Assembly (NCBI GenBank): GCA_030248215.1
Contig: JASANG010003915.1
Coordinates: forward strand, 62,001-126,000
Source of the DNA: Enoplolaimus lenunculus
Taxonomy: Eukaryota > Nematoda > Enoplea > Enoplida > Thoracostomopsidae
Direction: 5' to 3'
Length of the DNA: 64,000 nucleotides
Shown piece by piece: positions 41,778-52,083 of the stretch. Every line of letters begins with the position of its first letter. Position 1 is the first letter of the stretch. The translations under genes and the position numbers were made by a program. The notes under the pieces are model-generated. The model worked only from the letters and a program-made list of their open reading frames with translations, had not been told where the DNA came from and made no database searches.

Positions 41778-44700
41778 GTAAATCAATAAAAGACTTGGAT
41801 TCGCGGCGGTTCTTTTGAAACGGGCCTAAAAAACACCGCTTACAGCTGAAAAGTCTAAAGTAGTAAATATGACGTCACGGTATTTAAATATTCCTAAATG
41901 TTCAGTGTTGGAAATATAATGGTATGGTAAAGGGCGAATGGCTCCATTTTAACCTTATATTTTAGTTAAAGCAGGACTAAATATTTATTTCAGAATAGTC
42001 TCATTTTGGGTTGGGCTGAATTACCGTATGGGTTTCTACAGTTTAGTTTGGCATCAATTAAACTATAACTTTGTCTAATGCTCATGACTCTAGCCCATAT
42101 AAACATCAGGGGTGGAACGTTTGTCTGTGAGACTGTAATAGAGTAAGCTTAAGCTTTAGACATGTTTTTTAACTTAGCTTAGGGTTAGGCTTAGGAATAT
42201 GATCATTCTTAACTTTAGGCTTACGGGTTAGGCTTAGGCTTTAGGCTTACGGCTTAAGAATATGCTCATTCTTAATCTAGGGTTATGCTTGGCTTACGCT
42301 TAGGAATAAGTTTATAATACTGTTCCGCGCCTGTTTTTTACATTCGCCATAACTGTCAAGATGTATAATTTGTATCGATATTGAACAGATATTCGCTGGC
42401 TGTGCAATAGTTTTACGTCAAAATGTCAAACTTGTTCAATGAGTCAAGGTAATTGTCCTGATAACGAAATAGCAACGCGAACGCGAAGCGAATGCGAACA
42501 TCAGTGCGGTAAATTGCAGTGAATTTTGTTGTTTATTAAGTTTTACAAAACGAACCTTGATTGTTGCAAACTTTGCCACAAAGTACTTTTGTGAAGTCTT
42601 GGTTTAGGCAAAATCTGATAGTGCAAAGCAATCACGCTTAAATTCATAATAGCAGTCCGTAGTTGCACACATGTTCAACTCTCTTAAAATACACTGTGTT
42701 TTGGCATATGTTTAAAAGGATTTGTTCAAGCAGGCCTGTACTTAAATTTTACTTTATTGAATGATGGACCCCGGCATCCACCATCCGCAGAGGAAAATAC
42801 GCTCTTCATTTAATACCTGCCTGCTTAAGATAATATACAAATTACATACATGATAAAACGTTACGCGTAATGCCAACAGGCTTCGTGTTATAGAATAACA
42901 ACGCAAAGAAAAAGTAAACAATAATCTATCTTCAGGATTTTTCACTTAGAAGTATAGAAGCAAATTTGCTTATAGATATACAAATCTGCTGGAACGCTGC
43001 CCAAAATACATATGTGGTGCGTTCCAGCTTAATAAACGTTACAAAATGTTCGTATTCATATTCATAACTTGTAACATTCAGTTCAGTATAAATTAACCAA
43101 CTGGTTTTTAGCCACACTTGATGAACGTTATTACTGCAACGATGACACAGAATCATGCCAACTTTGCTATTACAGCAGAAACAGTTGTCCAACTGGTTTA
43201 TCGCCACATGGAACGCAAGAATCTTGCAATAAAATTTGCGAACGAGGTAACAAAACAAACCAATTTTAAGTTTTGTCATTGTTGCTGTGACCCATGTCGA
43301 CGTCTAATCTACTGAACTTGCATAGACATTTTTATCAGCCTCTAAGTGAAGTGTGGGTCCATCAAAATGGTGGTGTTAATCTGTTGTTAATTTTAGAGCA
43401 TCCATACAGACACTTTTATTGCGACGCGATCAATGCGAAATGTATTGAATGCAGCGATGTGTTACAAGATTGTCCAGCTGGTGTTTCAATGTTCAAAACA
43501 CCCGAAAACTGTATGGAACATTGCGGTAAGTCATTCCTTTATATCCGTTGGGAAAAAGAGGGCTTTACCGACTTATATACCTTACTTTAAGCTTTGTTTG
43601 TCGATGCTGTAAAAGCTTAAGAATGTTGCTGATCCTTATAAGAAAAGGATGACCAAACAAATGAGCTTAATTTTCGAGTATTTTTCATTAAGAAATAAAA
43701 ATTTTGTACTTGTTTATGAACCTGAACCCAAGTCCAAGTCTGATAGCCAACCGAAGCTTATGCTTGAACCGGCCCATGTTACTACAAAGGCCGTCCCAAT
43801 TCCCCGGGACACAAATATACCCGGAGTACACACTTATGCGCTCCTGTTTACATATGCACAGGCAGATATTTACGTAGGATATATACATATATATTTACAT
43901 ATATATAAACATATATAAACATATATATGTATATATAATATATATGTATATATCCCATCAGTCCCATCTGTCCAATCTGGCCCATCTGTCCAAACTGTCC
44001 CGCTGTCTCATCTGTCCCATCTGTCCCGCTGTCCCATCTGTCCCAACTGTCCCATCTGTCCCAACTGTCCCAACTATCCCATCTGCCCCATCTATCCCAT
44101 CTGTCCCAACTGTCCCATCTGTCCCAACTGTTCAATCTGTCTCGCTGTCCTAATTATATTTTTTGAATGTACTCCTGGTACATTGCCGTCCCGAAAAAAT
44201 GGGACGGGTACTCCTGGTACATTCTGTCCTGGGAAAATGGGACGGCCTTTAAAGTAACATTGGCCCTTGAACCAAAGACTAAGCGTAAGTTTAGCCAAAG
44301 ACAAACCCAGAGTTTAAGCATAAGCATCAGCAATGTAAAATATCAACTGCGAGGAAAGGGAGAGATGTCGACTTCTATTAACCCTATTTTCACATATAAA
44401 TATATTCGATAAATATATTCGATTTAATCTGTTATATAGTATCGAGATGGGATTCGAACATTAGTCTCTCAGGTAGGAGGCATTTACAATGACCACTCAG
44501 CTAAAGGGGCTTGATGCTCGAGCTTGAGAAGACTGTTTCGTATTATGGAGATACCGTACCATATAGGTCCTGGGACGTCCCAAACGACAATTGTTGTTCG
44601 GAGCAGCCCAAACAACTACTGGAATGCAGATTAATTTTGATTGGTTGTTCAGGTTTGTGTATATGCGAGAAAACTGACTTTCACAGCAATTATTTGGTTT

Positions 44701-47700
44701 CATCTTATGTGCACACTATGAATTAAACAAGGTTTATATGGGGTAAAGGATTACAGAGGCGCAATTTGAATAGCTAATCAAACAAAACAACAGAAATAAA
44801 AACAGCATTGCCCACATAGCGTTGTAGTCGATTAAACATAATGGCACACGCTCACACAGCTTCATTTGTATAATATATAAACCTTGTTTAATTTGTACTT
44901 TGCAAATATGATTAAGCCAGAAAATTATTATGCAAGTCCGTTTTCGTGAACACAGTCCAGCCTGAACAACCAATCACAGACAGTTTGCATTCCAGCAGCT
45001 GTTTGATCTGTACAGTCCTCCAATCAACAGCCGTTTGTATTCCAGTACTTGTTTGGGCTGCTGCGAACAGCAATTGTCGTTTGGGACGTCCCAATTGCCA
45101 ACTTGGGAAAACAGCTATCTAGGGTACGACATATTTGCGGAAATATTTATTATAGACGGCACATTGTGTACTATTTCGCATATATACGCAGTTTGAGTTT
45201 TACTTGCTCATAGTTCACGTATATGCGAGAAGAGGTTATAGATGGTGTACAATTGAAAATTTTTCTATTAATCCTTTCTCATATGAGCATTTCTGAATTC
45301 ATATTTAGGGTTCAACTGCTGACTTCATTTCGTATTTCATGGATATAAAAAAGTTCTTGTATTCCAAATCGTGGTCCAAATATAAAAACCTGGGTTTCTT
45401 GGTTTTTCGGCTGGTAAAAACTAATCAACAAGTACAGTCAATCACATTGGTATTGTCGACTAAAAACATGTGTCCGTATTCCTAAAAACGAGTCCGCAAG
45501 TGGCTGAGGTGCCTCACCCTAATTAGAGTCTATAAATGTCATTTGTTCCCAATTGTATTGCATAAATAACTCCAGGCTCAAACAACGTTGAGTTCGCAAC
45601 CATAAAGCATACTTAAGTTTTGAAAGTACATTCCTAGCAGTAACGAACGGTGCTGGAGGGTGGGTTAAAAATAAATGTAACCGAATTACAGACGGGTACC
45701 CCCTGGAGTGGCCAAATCAACTTGAGTCCCACTCTTATTCGGGTCACTATGGCATCCCAACTGTCATTCAGAGAGCTGCTGTCAGTGTACACTGCCAAAA
45801 ATGGGGAGTCAAATTGACTGTCTTCGAAATACGCTTTTTCGGACTACACAAACTGAGTCAAATTCGACTCCGCCACAGTCAAATTTGACTCGTTTAGCGA
45901 TTCATTGAGTTGAATTTGACTCTGGCGGAGTCGAATTTTGACTCAGTTTGTGTAGTCCGGAAAAGCCTATTTCGGAGAGAGTCAATTTGACTCACCATTT
46001 TTGCAGTGTATAATCAAGTTGCTAACCGTTGTCCGTATACAAGCATTCAGGAATGATTAGTATTTTAGAACGGGTTCCAACCATCAAATCGAAGCAATTA
46101 GAAGATCTGTCAGTATCAACAAACCGATCAATTGTGCTAAAATACAGCTGTGATGTACTTCGAAAACGTTGCTTTGTTTGCGAACCTCGGGCATGTCCGA
46201 AAAATTCTCCACAATTTAACTCAATTGGATTATGTGACCAGTATTGTAGTAAGAAACATATTGGCTTGGCTTCTGAAACCCTACTTAAGTGCGACTTAGC
46301 AAAGTATGTTCCAAGCAAAACCTTAAACATTTTGTCGTTTTTAAACCATACTTATGTTGGCCCTTAAGTTAATTAAATGCTTAAGTTACTGACGAAATTT
46401 GATATATTACAGATGAACAGTTATGTTGGCCCATGTTACTTTAAGGGGCGTCCAGGTTTCTGGTGGGTCTATAAAAGAGTAGGTTTACATTCTAGATTAA
46501 CATTGTTTTGCTTAGGCTTAGGATTAGGCTTAGGAACTCATTTTTGCAACGCTTAGGCTTAGATTTAGGCTTAGGAATACGCTTAATCTACTGTTACGCC
46601 CCTTAAAGTAACGTTGGCCCATAAGTTAATTAAATGCTTAAGTTACTAACGAAATGTGATATATTACAGATGAACAGTTTCCGACATACTAACCATGGTC
46701 TAATAAAAATTGTAGACTCGCGATGTCTCTTTAATATGAAGCAAAGCTATGGCTTTCTTGTAATGATAATGGTTCACATCTGATGTCCATTTGTTTTGGT
46801 TCAAAGTCAAGTATTTAGTTTTTACTTGGAAGTTTTATTTCAGAAACCCAACCATTATTTATAACAGACGGAATGGTTTAAGTCAAACGTGTGTTTTTGA
46901 AACTGAATTAAACACATTTTCGCATGAATATTTTCTATTTCATTTGATATCAAATTCCAACCTATGATTCAACAGAGTCTCGGTTGGGACGTGTTGACCA
47001 TCCCAAGTCAACAGCTCGATGCTTGAGACCAAGGGACTTCTCGCGTCGTTAGGACACTTTATACTGTGCATATGCGTTGTGCACTAATCCTTAACACTGC
47101 ATACTGTGTATTTCACGCAGCTTGCACTGAGTTGCTCATAAATTTCCTGTAAATAACATATCGCAGAACGCCGGTTGTATAATACTGTTTTATCACAAGC
47201 GATTTGGTCAATGTTACTTTAAGGGGCGCAACAATAGATTAAGCGTATTCCTAAGCCTAAGTCTGTGCCTAAGCGTTGCAAAAATGTGTTCCTAAGCGTA
47301 AGCCTAAAACTAAGCCTACGTCTAACCAAAAAAACTGTAATCTAGAATCGAAACCTACTCTTTTATGGACACACCAGAAACGTGGACGCCCCTTAAAGTA
47401 ACATGGGCCAGCGGTTTGATGGTTCGTTATCCAGAGGGATGCGTATTAAGGAACTTGTTAATACATTACTGAATGTTTCAGATTTTCAAGACGATGTATG
47501 GTACTGTGACAAACGAGCCAAATACTGTGGCGTATGCAATCCCAAACAGAAAACTTGCCCATCAGGCGTTACAGTTTTCGGCAGATCAAACGAATGCAAT
47601 AAACAATGCGGTATAAAATGCAAATGGCTGTTAGAAAAATAACTGGCAACTATTGGGCTTAGTATTTGGTTATCATTAACCCTTTCTCACATTAATATTT

Positions 47701-49160
47701 TCTATTTTTCCTGCGACCTACTTTTATGCTAGGATTCGAACTCCAGTGATTGGAGTGGGAGGCGTATACCATCACCACTCAGGTATAGGAGCTTGACGCT
47801 CGAGCCCGAGGGGGCTCTCACGTCTTGTGGTGACTGAGTTCTATGTATACGTGTTGCAATTGTTAAACACGGTGCGATATATATTATTTAACGTATATAC
47901 ACTGCGCTGAGTTGCCTACAGGCAACTCAATGTTTGAAGGATCGACGTTGTCGTAACTTCCGGCAGAAATTGTGCCCGACCTGGAAGTTTATTTTTCTGC
48001 CGAAGTCGGAGGCATACCAACGGTTGTAAGAACCCTGCTAAGCATTATGAATTTATTCAGTTGTCACCAGCTTATATATTTGCATATAAATGGGCTTTAA
48101 TAAATCAAAATAAATATGGTTGTCATCAGAGCGATTTAGTGCAGTACAACTGGTCAATTACTGCTGTCACTTTTCTGCGCCTTTGAAAATTTGTCAAAAA
48201 CAGAGAATTTGTTCACAGTGAGGATTTCAAAAATTTTACCATGGTTCGGTGTGGTTAAAGTCTTGCTGGTTGTAGATTTGAAATATAATGGCACGTACTT
48301 AGAGGGACGAACCATTTTTCGGTTAATATTTTTTGCTTAACCCTTTCTCACATGAATATTTTCTATTTCCCCTGAGACCTACTTTTATGCTAGGATTCGA
48401 ACTCCAGTGACTGGAGTGGGAGGCGTATACCATCACCACTCAGTTATAGGGGCTTGACGCTCGAGCCCGAGGGGGCTCTCACGTCTTGTGGTGATTTAGT
48501 ACTATGTATACGTGTTGCAATTGTTAAACACGGTGCGATATATACTATTTAACGTATATACACTGCGCTGAGTTGCCTACAGGCCACTCAATGTGACAAG
48601 GGGTTAATATCCTGAACGCTGGGCATATTTGAGTTTAAACCCTAAGGATAAAAAGGTTGAATTCAAAACATTGCCGGCACGATGTTTTTCTAGCAAAAGC
48701 ATATTCCTAAGTCTAAGATTAAGCTTACATTTAAGCGTAAGAATGAGTATATTTCTAAGCCTAAGCCTAACCTGTTGATCTATAGCACTATGCGACTTTA
48801 TCTGCTTTCTACTGTGCTAATTTTTTGAAAATAATCTAATTTGAAACGAAATTATTGCTGCAAAAACTTGCACGTCTGAATATGGCTTTAAACTGTATTT
48901 ATGTTATTTTGTGTTGTTTTTCTACAGGTCGTCCATTGCGAAGAAGACGTCCAGCTAAACAAACGCCTGATTCAGCGAAACGGAACAATATGTCTGAGAC
49001 AACAACTACTAAAACCAACGCCACATTCCATGTATGCAACAGTGACTATGGACACTGTTTTATTTGCACTGATCGAACTTGTCCAAAACGCGATGCCCGA
49101 TACATCGAATTTGAAGACTGCCGCAAGCGGTGTCGCAAAAACACCAAAATATGGAAATAA
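41631..49160 (+). CDS. Gene B: array of seven six-cysteine modules, one per exon (5' end missing)
   Basis: Exons 41631-41777, 42389-42508, 43112-43246, 43397-43525, 46069-46248, 47482-47610, 48928-49160; the last ends in TAA. All six visible introns are phase 1 and the frame is open throughout, about 357 residues. Every exon holds one module: aromatic or hydrophobic residue, C-x6-C-x2-C-x4/6-C-P-x11-C-x3-C. The last two Cys have the spacing of Kunitz domains (12 between, then 3). The first Cys and the C-x2-C pair are not Kunitz features, so it may be a Kunitz derivative or an unrelated microdomain. The protein is inferred to be secreted and disulfide-rich. No signal peptide exon seen. Introns are packed with GGCC, TTAA and palindromic elements. 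Confidence 0.7.
42092..42348. mobile_element. GGCC hAT-like MITE in a gene B intron
   Basis: Left AGCCCATATAAACATCAGG, right CTGTTTTTTACATTCGCC; eroded TSD ATGACTCT/ATAACTGT. TTAGGC-type runs inside. It ends 40 bp before the next exon. Confidence 0.75.
42389..42508 (+). CDS. Gene B module 2
   Basis: Acceptor TTGAACAG, donor GTAAAT, 120 bp, phase 1 both ends. WLCNSFTSKCQTC then GNCPDNEIATRTRSECEHQC: spacing 6-2-6-12-3. Confidence 0.7.
43112..43246 (+). CDS. Gene B module 3
   Basis: Acceptor GTTTTTAG, donor GTAACA, 135 bp, phase 1 both ends. RYYCNDDTESCQLC then SCPTGLSPHGTQESCNKIC: spacing 6-2-6-12-3. Confidence 0.7.
43397..43525 (+). CDS. Gene B module 4
   Basis: Acceptor AATTTTAG, donor GTAAGT, 129 bp, phase 1 both ends. 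HFYCDAINAKCIEC then DCPAGVSMFKTPENCMEHC: spacing 6-2-6-12-3. FKTPENCMEHC is the most Kunitz-like tail of the set. Confidence 0.75.
43771..44265. mobile_element. GGCC hAT-like element carrying a minisatellite, exact TSD
   Basis: CTTGAACC at 43763-43770 and 44266-44273. Termini GGCCCATGTTACTACAAAGG and CCTTTAAAGTAACATTGGCC, with GGCCGTCCCA and TGGGACGGCC just inside. In place of a TTAGGC array it holds TATA-rich sequence (43880-43955) and a CCCATCTGTC/CCCAACTGTC minisatellite (43963-44150). Confidence 0.9.
43963..44150. repeat. 10-bp minisatellite CCCATCTGTC
   Basis: About 18 units alternating CCCATCTGTC, CCCAACTGTC and CCCGCTGTC variants, wholly inside the mobile element 43771-44265. Confidence 0.9.
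44405..44530 (-). repeat. Old remnant of the TTAA MITE tRNA-like core
   Basis: Reverse-strand GGGATTCGAAC, CCACTCAGCTAAAGGGGCTT and GATGCTCGAGC words match the core; termini are gone. Confidence 0.5.
44571..45092. mobile_element. TGGGACGTCCCA-type MITE, full copy
   Basis: Both ends carry TGGGACGTCCCAAACGACAA as an inverted repeat, and inner words such as GGTTGTTCAGG and ACAAGGTTTATAT are also mirrored. About 520 bp, in the intron between modules 4 and 5. Confidence 0.8.
45468..45755 (+). repeat. GACCCGAATAAG dispersed repeat, third copy
   Basis: Carries ATAAATAACTCCAGGC, GTTGAGTTCGCAACC and CTTATTCGGGTCACTA as in 27480-27870; the middle is shortened. Confidence 0.55.
45790..46008. mobile_element. 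Palindromic CACTG element, copy 4, with TA on both sides
   Basis: CACTGCCAAAAATGGGGAGT to ACTCACCATTTTTGCAGTG; TA at both outer edges. About 60 bp before module 5. Confidence 0.85.
46069..46248 (+). CDS. Gene B module 5
   Basis: Acceptor TATTTTAG (an in-frame alternative, CATTCAG, would start it at 46051); donor GTAAGA; phase 1 both ends. A linker precedes KYSCDVLRKRCFVC and RACPKNSPQFNSIGLCDQYC: spacing 6-2-4-12-3, the shorter form. Confidence 0.65.
46353..46680. repeat. Tandem duplication, one half with and one half without a GGCC MITE
   Basis: TTAATTAAATGCTTAAGTTA and following bases to GATGAACAG occur at 46369-46420 and 46623-46679. The right unit includes the MITE 46428-46619. In the left unit the same place shows only TTATGTTGGCCC, a terminus-like scar. 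Confidence 0.75.
46428..46619. mobile_element. GGCC hAT-like MITE (TTACTTTAAGG subfamily)
   Basis: GGCCCATGTTACTTTAAGGG to CCTTAAAGTAACGTTGGCC with a TTAGGC array; near-perfect inverted ends suggest a young copy. Confidence 0.88.
47206..47409. mobile_element. GGCC hAT-like MITE, 7/8 TSD
   Basis: AGCGATTT (47198-47205) against AGCGGTTT (47410-47417). Left GGTCAATGTTACTTTAAGGG, right CCTTAAAGTAACATGGGCC. Confidence 0.88.
47482..47610 (+). CDS. Gene B module 6
   Basis: Acceptor ATGTTTCAG, donor GTATAA, 129 bp, phase 1 both ends. VWYCDKRAKYCGVC then TCPSGVTVFGRSNECNKQC: spacing 6-2-6-12-3. Its last base plus the next exon make a Gly codon. Confidence 0.75.
47680..48603 (-). mobile_element. Composite of two TTAA MITEs around a 400-bp spacer, inverted copy
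   Basis: TTAA at 47676-47679 and 48604-48607. Contains a left-truncated MITE (47680-47932), a spacer (47933-48340) and an intact MITE (48341-48603), both in reverse orientation. The same arrangement is at 50756-51681 in direct orientation. The outer ends are the only pair of complete family termini, so the block could have moved as a unit. Confidence 0.75.
48660..48780. repeat. GGCC-family fragment
   Basis: AAAGCATATTCCTAAG and AAGCCT words with no termini. Confidence 0.5.
48928..49160 (+). CDS. Gene B module 7 and C-terminus
   Basis: Acceptor TTTCTACAG; ends with TAA at 49158-49160. A basic linker (GRPLRRRRPAKQ, possible proprotein cleavage site) and a Thr-rich stretch lead to FHVCNSDYGHCFIC and RTCPKRDARYIEFEDCRKRC: spacing 6-2-4-12-3. 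A short basic tail follows. Confidence 0.75.
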
Positions 49161-49246
49161 TTATTTTAAACTTTACAGTTTTCGAAATAAATCAGAGTTA
49201 TTGAGATGTATATATTCTGTTTTCAAACTGTTCTCTTTCTATCTTT

Positions 49247-49632
49247 GGCCCATGTATAGAACAGGGCCGGAACGTTTTTCTGCGGGGCTGTAATCAAGCA
49301 CGTACCAGCTCACCTTGCTGGGGGGCTAAAATTTTTCCTTTTTCCAGGAGGGGCACTCAAGGGTTTTTAATGACTTACAAGCAAGGCTGAAAATTGTCCA
49401 GATGAGGCCAAAATTTTTTCAGGGGGGCTCAGCCCCCTGTCCCCCCTTAGGCTACGGGCCCGGCTGTAATAGAGTCAACTTAAGCTTTAGACTAACTTTT
49501 TGCCTTAGGCTTACATTTAGGCTTAGGTTTAGGCTTAGGAATACGCTAATCCTTGCGCTTACGCTTAGGCTTAGACTTCGGCTTAGGAATATGTTTATAC
49601 TACTCTTCCGGCCCTGTTCTGTAGACATTGGC
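49247..49632. mobile_element. GGCC hAT-like MITE, interrupted
   Basis: Left GGCCCATGTATAGAACAGGG, right CCCTGTTCTGTAGACATTGGC; flanks TCTATCTT/TCTATTCT. Split by the element at 49295-49462. It lies just downstream of the gene B stop codon and could enter its 3' UTR. Confidence 0.8.
49295..49462. mobile_element. GGCCCGTAGCC-type element nested in the GGCC MITE, exact TSD
   Basis: GCTGTAAT at 49287-49294 and 49463-49470. Left CAAGCACGTACCAGCTCACC, right GGCTACGGGCCCG. Confidence 0.88.
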
Positions 49633-49654
49633 TCTATTCTTAAACAATCGAAAT

Positions 49655-50250
49655 ATATTCTCATTTTTTTATTTACAAATCATATACCTATTTGTCTAAA
49701 TCTGGTTATTGTGGTTAGCGATTTGTTTAAAGCATTCCAGTATACAAAAACCCAAATGCATATTGTAACTTGAACGTTTTGTTTAATTTGCGCAAATAAA
49801 CTTTTGCAAAAAAACTCACTGTTACAGGCGGAATAGCTTCCAATCTGAGTTAAAACACATAAATTACAACTTTATACTTAAACTGTAGCGTTATTTTGGT
49901 CGTATTTCTGTTTTAAAGAACTATAAATTACTTGCCTTCTGTATACATCCATTTGCTTAGAAGTATGCTGCACATGGTTTTGAAACCAAGATTTATTACC
50001 CAGCTGAGTCACGATTTTCGAAATTACAGTCGACAACGTAGCTATGTCAGTTGCCTAACTCAATTGAAATATTTTGTAGAAATAGCTTTCAAACCATCAA
50101 ATTGTTTAAATTATAAAGTCCCATATAGTTTCATATCCAGTATTCGCGTCTGTTTCGTTTTAAATATTCGTCCCAAGTCCCATCACATCGTACAAATCAG
50201 CTTTTGCCCCTCTGTCACTACAATAATAAACACATCACAAATGTTTATCA
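49655..50250 (-). repeat. Inverted copy of 31250-31803
   Basis: Reverse complement of the segment holding the two-exon unknown gene tail, alignable end to end with moderate divergence outside exon b. Confidence 0.7.
49878..50054 (-). CDS. Second copy of the unknown 59-codon terminal exon
   Basis: Intact frame to TAA, differing from 31419-31595 at five residues, four of them near its start and one at the end. The matching upstream exon (near 50190-50215) has lost its donor and gained a stop, so this copy is probably not expressed as the original protein. Confidence 0.4.
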   Translation of the reverse strand, partial: ATDIATLSTVISKIVTQLGNKSWFQNHVQHTSKQMDVYRRQVIYSSLKQKYDQNNATV

Positions 50251-50261
50251 CTGTGAACCAA

Positions 50262-50484
50262 CACTGCAAAAAATTATGAGTCAAATTGACTCTCTCCGAA
50301 ATAGGCTTTTCCTGACTACACAAACTGAGTCCAATTCGACTCCTCCATAGCCAAATTCGACTCACTGAGGGATTCAGTGAATCGAATTTGACTCTGGCGG
50401 AGTTGAATTTTGGTTCAATTTGTGTATTTAGCCAGGAAAAGTCTATTTAGGAGAAAATTAATTTGACTCACCATTTCTGCAGTG
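50262..50484. mobile_element. Palindromic CACTG element, copy 5
   Basis: CACTGCAAAAAATTATGAGTC to GACTCACCATTTCTGCAGTG-type ends. Confidence 0.75.
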
Positions 50485-50557
50485 CAGGGGTATGGCGAAC
50501 GTAGGTTCCGAGAGTACCTGGTGGGTAAAGAATTTTTAACCGCGCGTATACGAATTA

Positions 50558-50714
50558 CACTGCAAAAAATGGTGAGCCAAATTGACTCTGTCCAAAATAG
50601 GCTCTACGGGTGGACTCAATTTGACACTGGCGGAGTCGAATTTTGAATCAGTCTGTGTAGTCAGAAAAAACCTATTTCGCAGGGAGTCAATTTGACTCAC
50701 CATTTTTTGTAGTG
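50558..50714. mobile_element. Palindromic CACTG element, copy 6, internally shortened
   Basis: Same termini as the other copies but only 157 bp; one inner arm is deleted. Confidence 0.7.
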
Positions 50715-50755
50715 AAGATGCAAGCAGAATTACAATTCAAACGGATAAGTATTAT

Positions 50756-51681
50756 CCCCTTCTCACATTGAGTTGCCTGTAGGCAACTAAGCGCAGTGTA
50801 TATACGTTAAATAGTATATATCGCACCGTGTTTAACAATTGCAACACGTATACATAGTACTAAATCGCCACAAGACGTGAGAGCCCCCTCGGGCGCGAGC
50901 GTCAAGCTCCTATAGCTGAGTGGTGATGGTGTACGCCTCCCACTCCAGTCACCGGAGTTCGAATCCTAGCATAAAAGTAGGTCTCAGGGGAAATAGAAAA
51001 TATTCATGTGAGAAAGGGTTAAGCAAAAAAATATTAACCGAAAAATGGTTCGTCCCTCTAAGTACGTGCCATTATATTTCAAATCTACAACCAGCAAGAC
51101 TTTAACCACACCGAACCATGGTAAAATTTTTGAAATCCTCACTGTGAAGAAATTCTCTGTTTTTGACAAAGTTTCAAAGGCGCAGAAAAGTGATAGCAGT
51201 AATTGACCAGTTGTACTGCTACTAAATCGCTCTGATGACAGCCATATTTATTTTGATTTATTAAAGCCCATTTATATGCAAATATATAAGCTGGTGACAA
51301 CTGAATAAATTCATAATGCTTAGCAGGGTTCTTACAACCGTAGGTATGCCTTCGACTTCGGCAGAAAAATAAACCTCCAGGTCGGGCACAATGTCTGCCG
51401 GAAGTTACGACAACGTCGATTCTTCAAACATTGAGTTGCCTGTAGGCAACTCAGCGCAGTGTATATACGTTAAATAATATATATCGCACCGTGTTTAACA
51501 ATTGCAACACGTATACATAGAACTCAGTCACCACAAGACGTGAGAGCCCCCTCGGGCTCGAGCGTCAAGCTCCTATACCTGAGTGGTGATGGTATACGCC
51601 TCCCACTCCAATCACTGGAGTTCGAATCCTAGCATAAAAGTAGGTCTCAGGGGAAATAGAAAATATTCATGTGAGAAAGGG
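50756..51681 (+). mobile_element. Composite of two TTAA MITEs around a spacer, direct copy
   Basis: MITE 50756-51018, spacer 51019-51426, left-truncated MITE 51427-51681, then TTAA. In the first MITE the A-box-like TAGCTGAGTGGT starts at 50913 and the B-box-like word ends at 50966. Confidence 0.75.
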
Positions 51682-52083
51682 TTAAGCAAAAAAATATTAA
51701 CCGAAAAATGGTTCGTCCCTCTAAGTACGTGCCATTATATTTCAAATCTACAACCAGCAAGACTTTAACCACACCGAACCATGGTAAAATTTTTGAAATC
51801 CTCACTGTGAAGAAATTCTCTGTTTTTGACAAAGTTTCAAAGGCGCAGAAAAGTGATAGCAGTAATTGACCAGTTGTACTGCTACTAAATCGCTCTGATG
51901 ACAGCCATATTTATTTTGATTTATTAAAGCCCATTTATATGCAAATATATAAGCTGGTGACAACTGAATAAATTCATAATGCTTAGCAGGGTTCTTACAA
52001 CCGTAGGTATGCCTTCGACTTCGGCAGAAAAATAAACCTCCAGGTCGGGCACAATTTCTGCCGGAGGTTACGACAACAGTCGG
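51682..52083 (+). repeat. Second tandem copy of the spacer
   Basis: Nearly identical to 51019-51420 at a constant offset of 663 bp, for example AAAAATGGTTCGTCCCTCTA. It makes the spacer-MITE unit a tandem duplicate. Confidence 0.85.

Noticed and set aside
50920-51105. Pair of identical 61-residue frames on each strand, also at 51583-51832
   Set aside because: They lie across the TTAA MITE and spacer and are identical only because the segment is duplicated.
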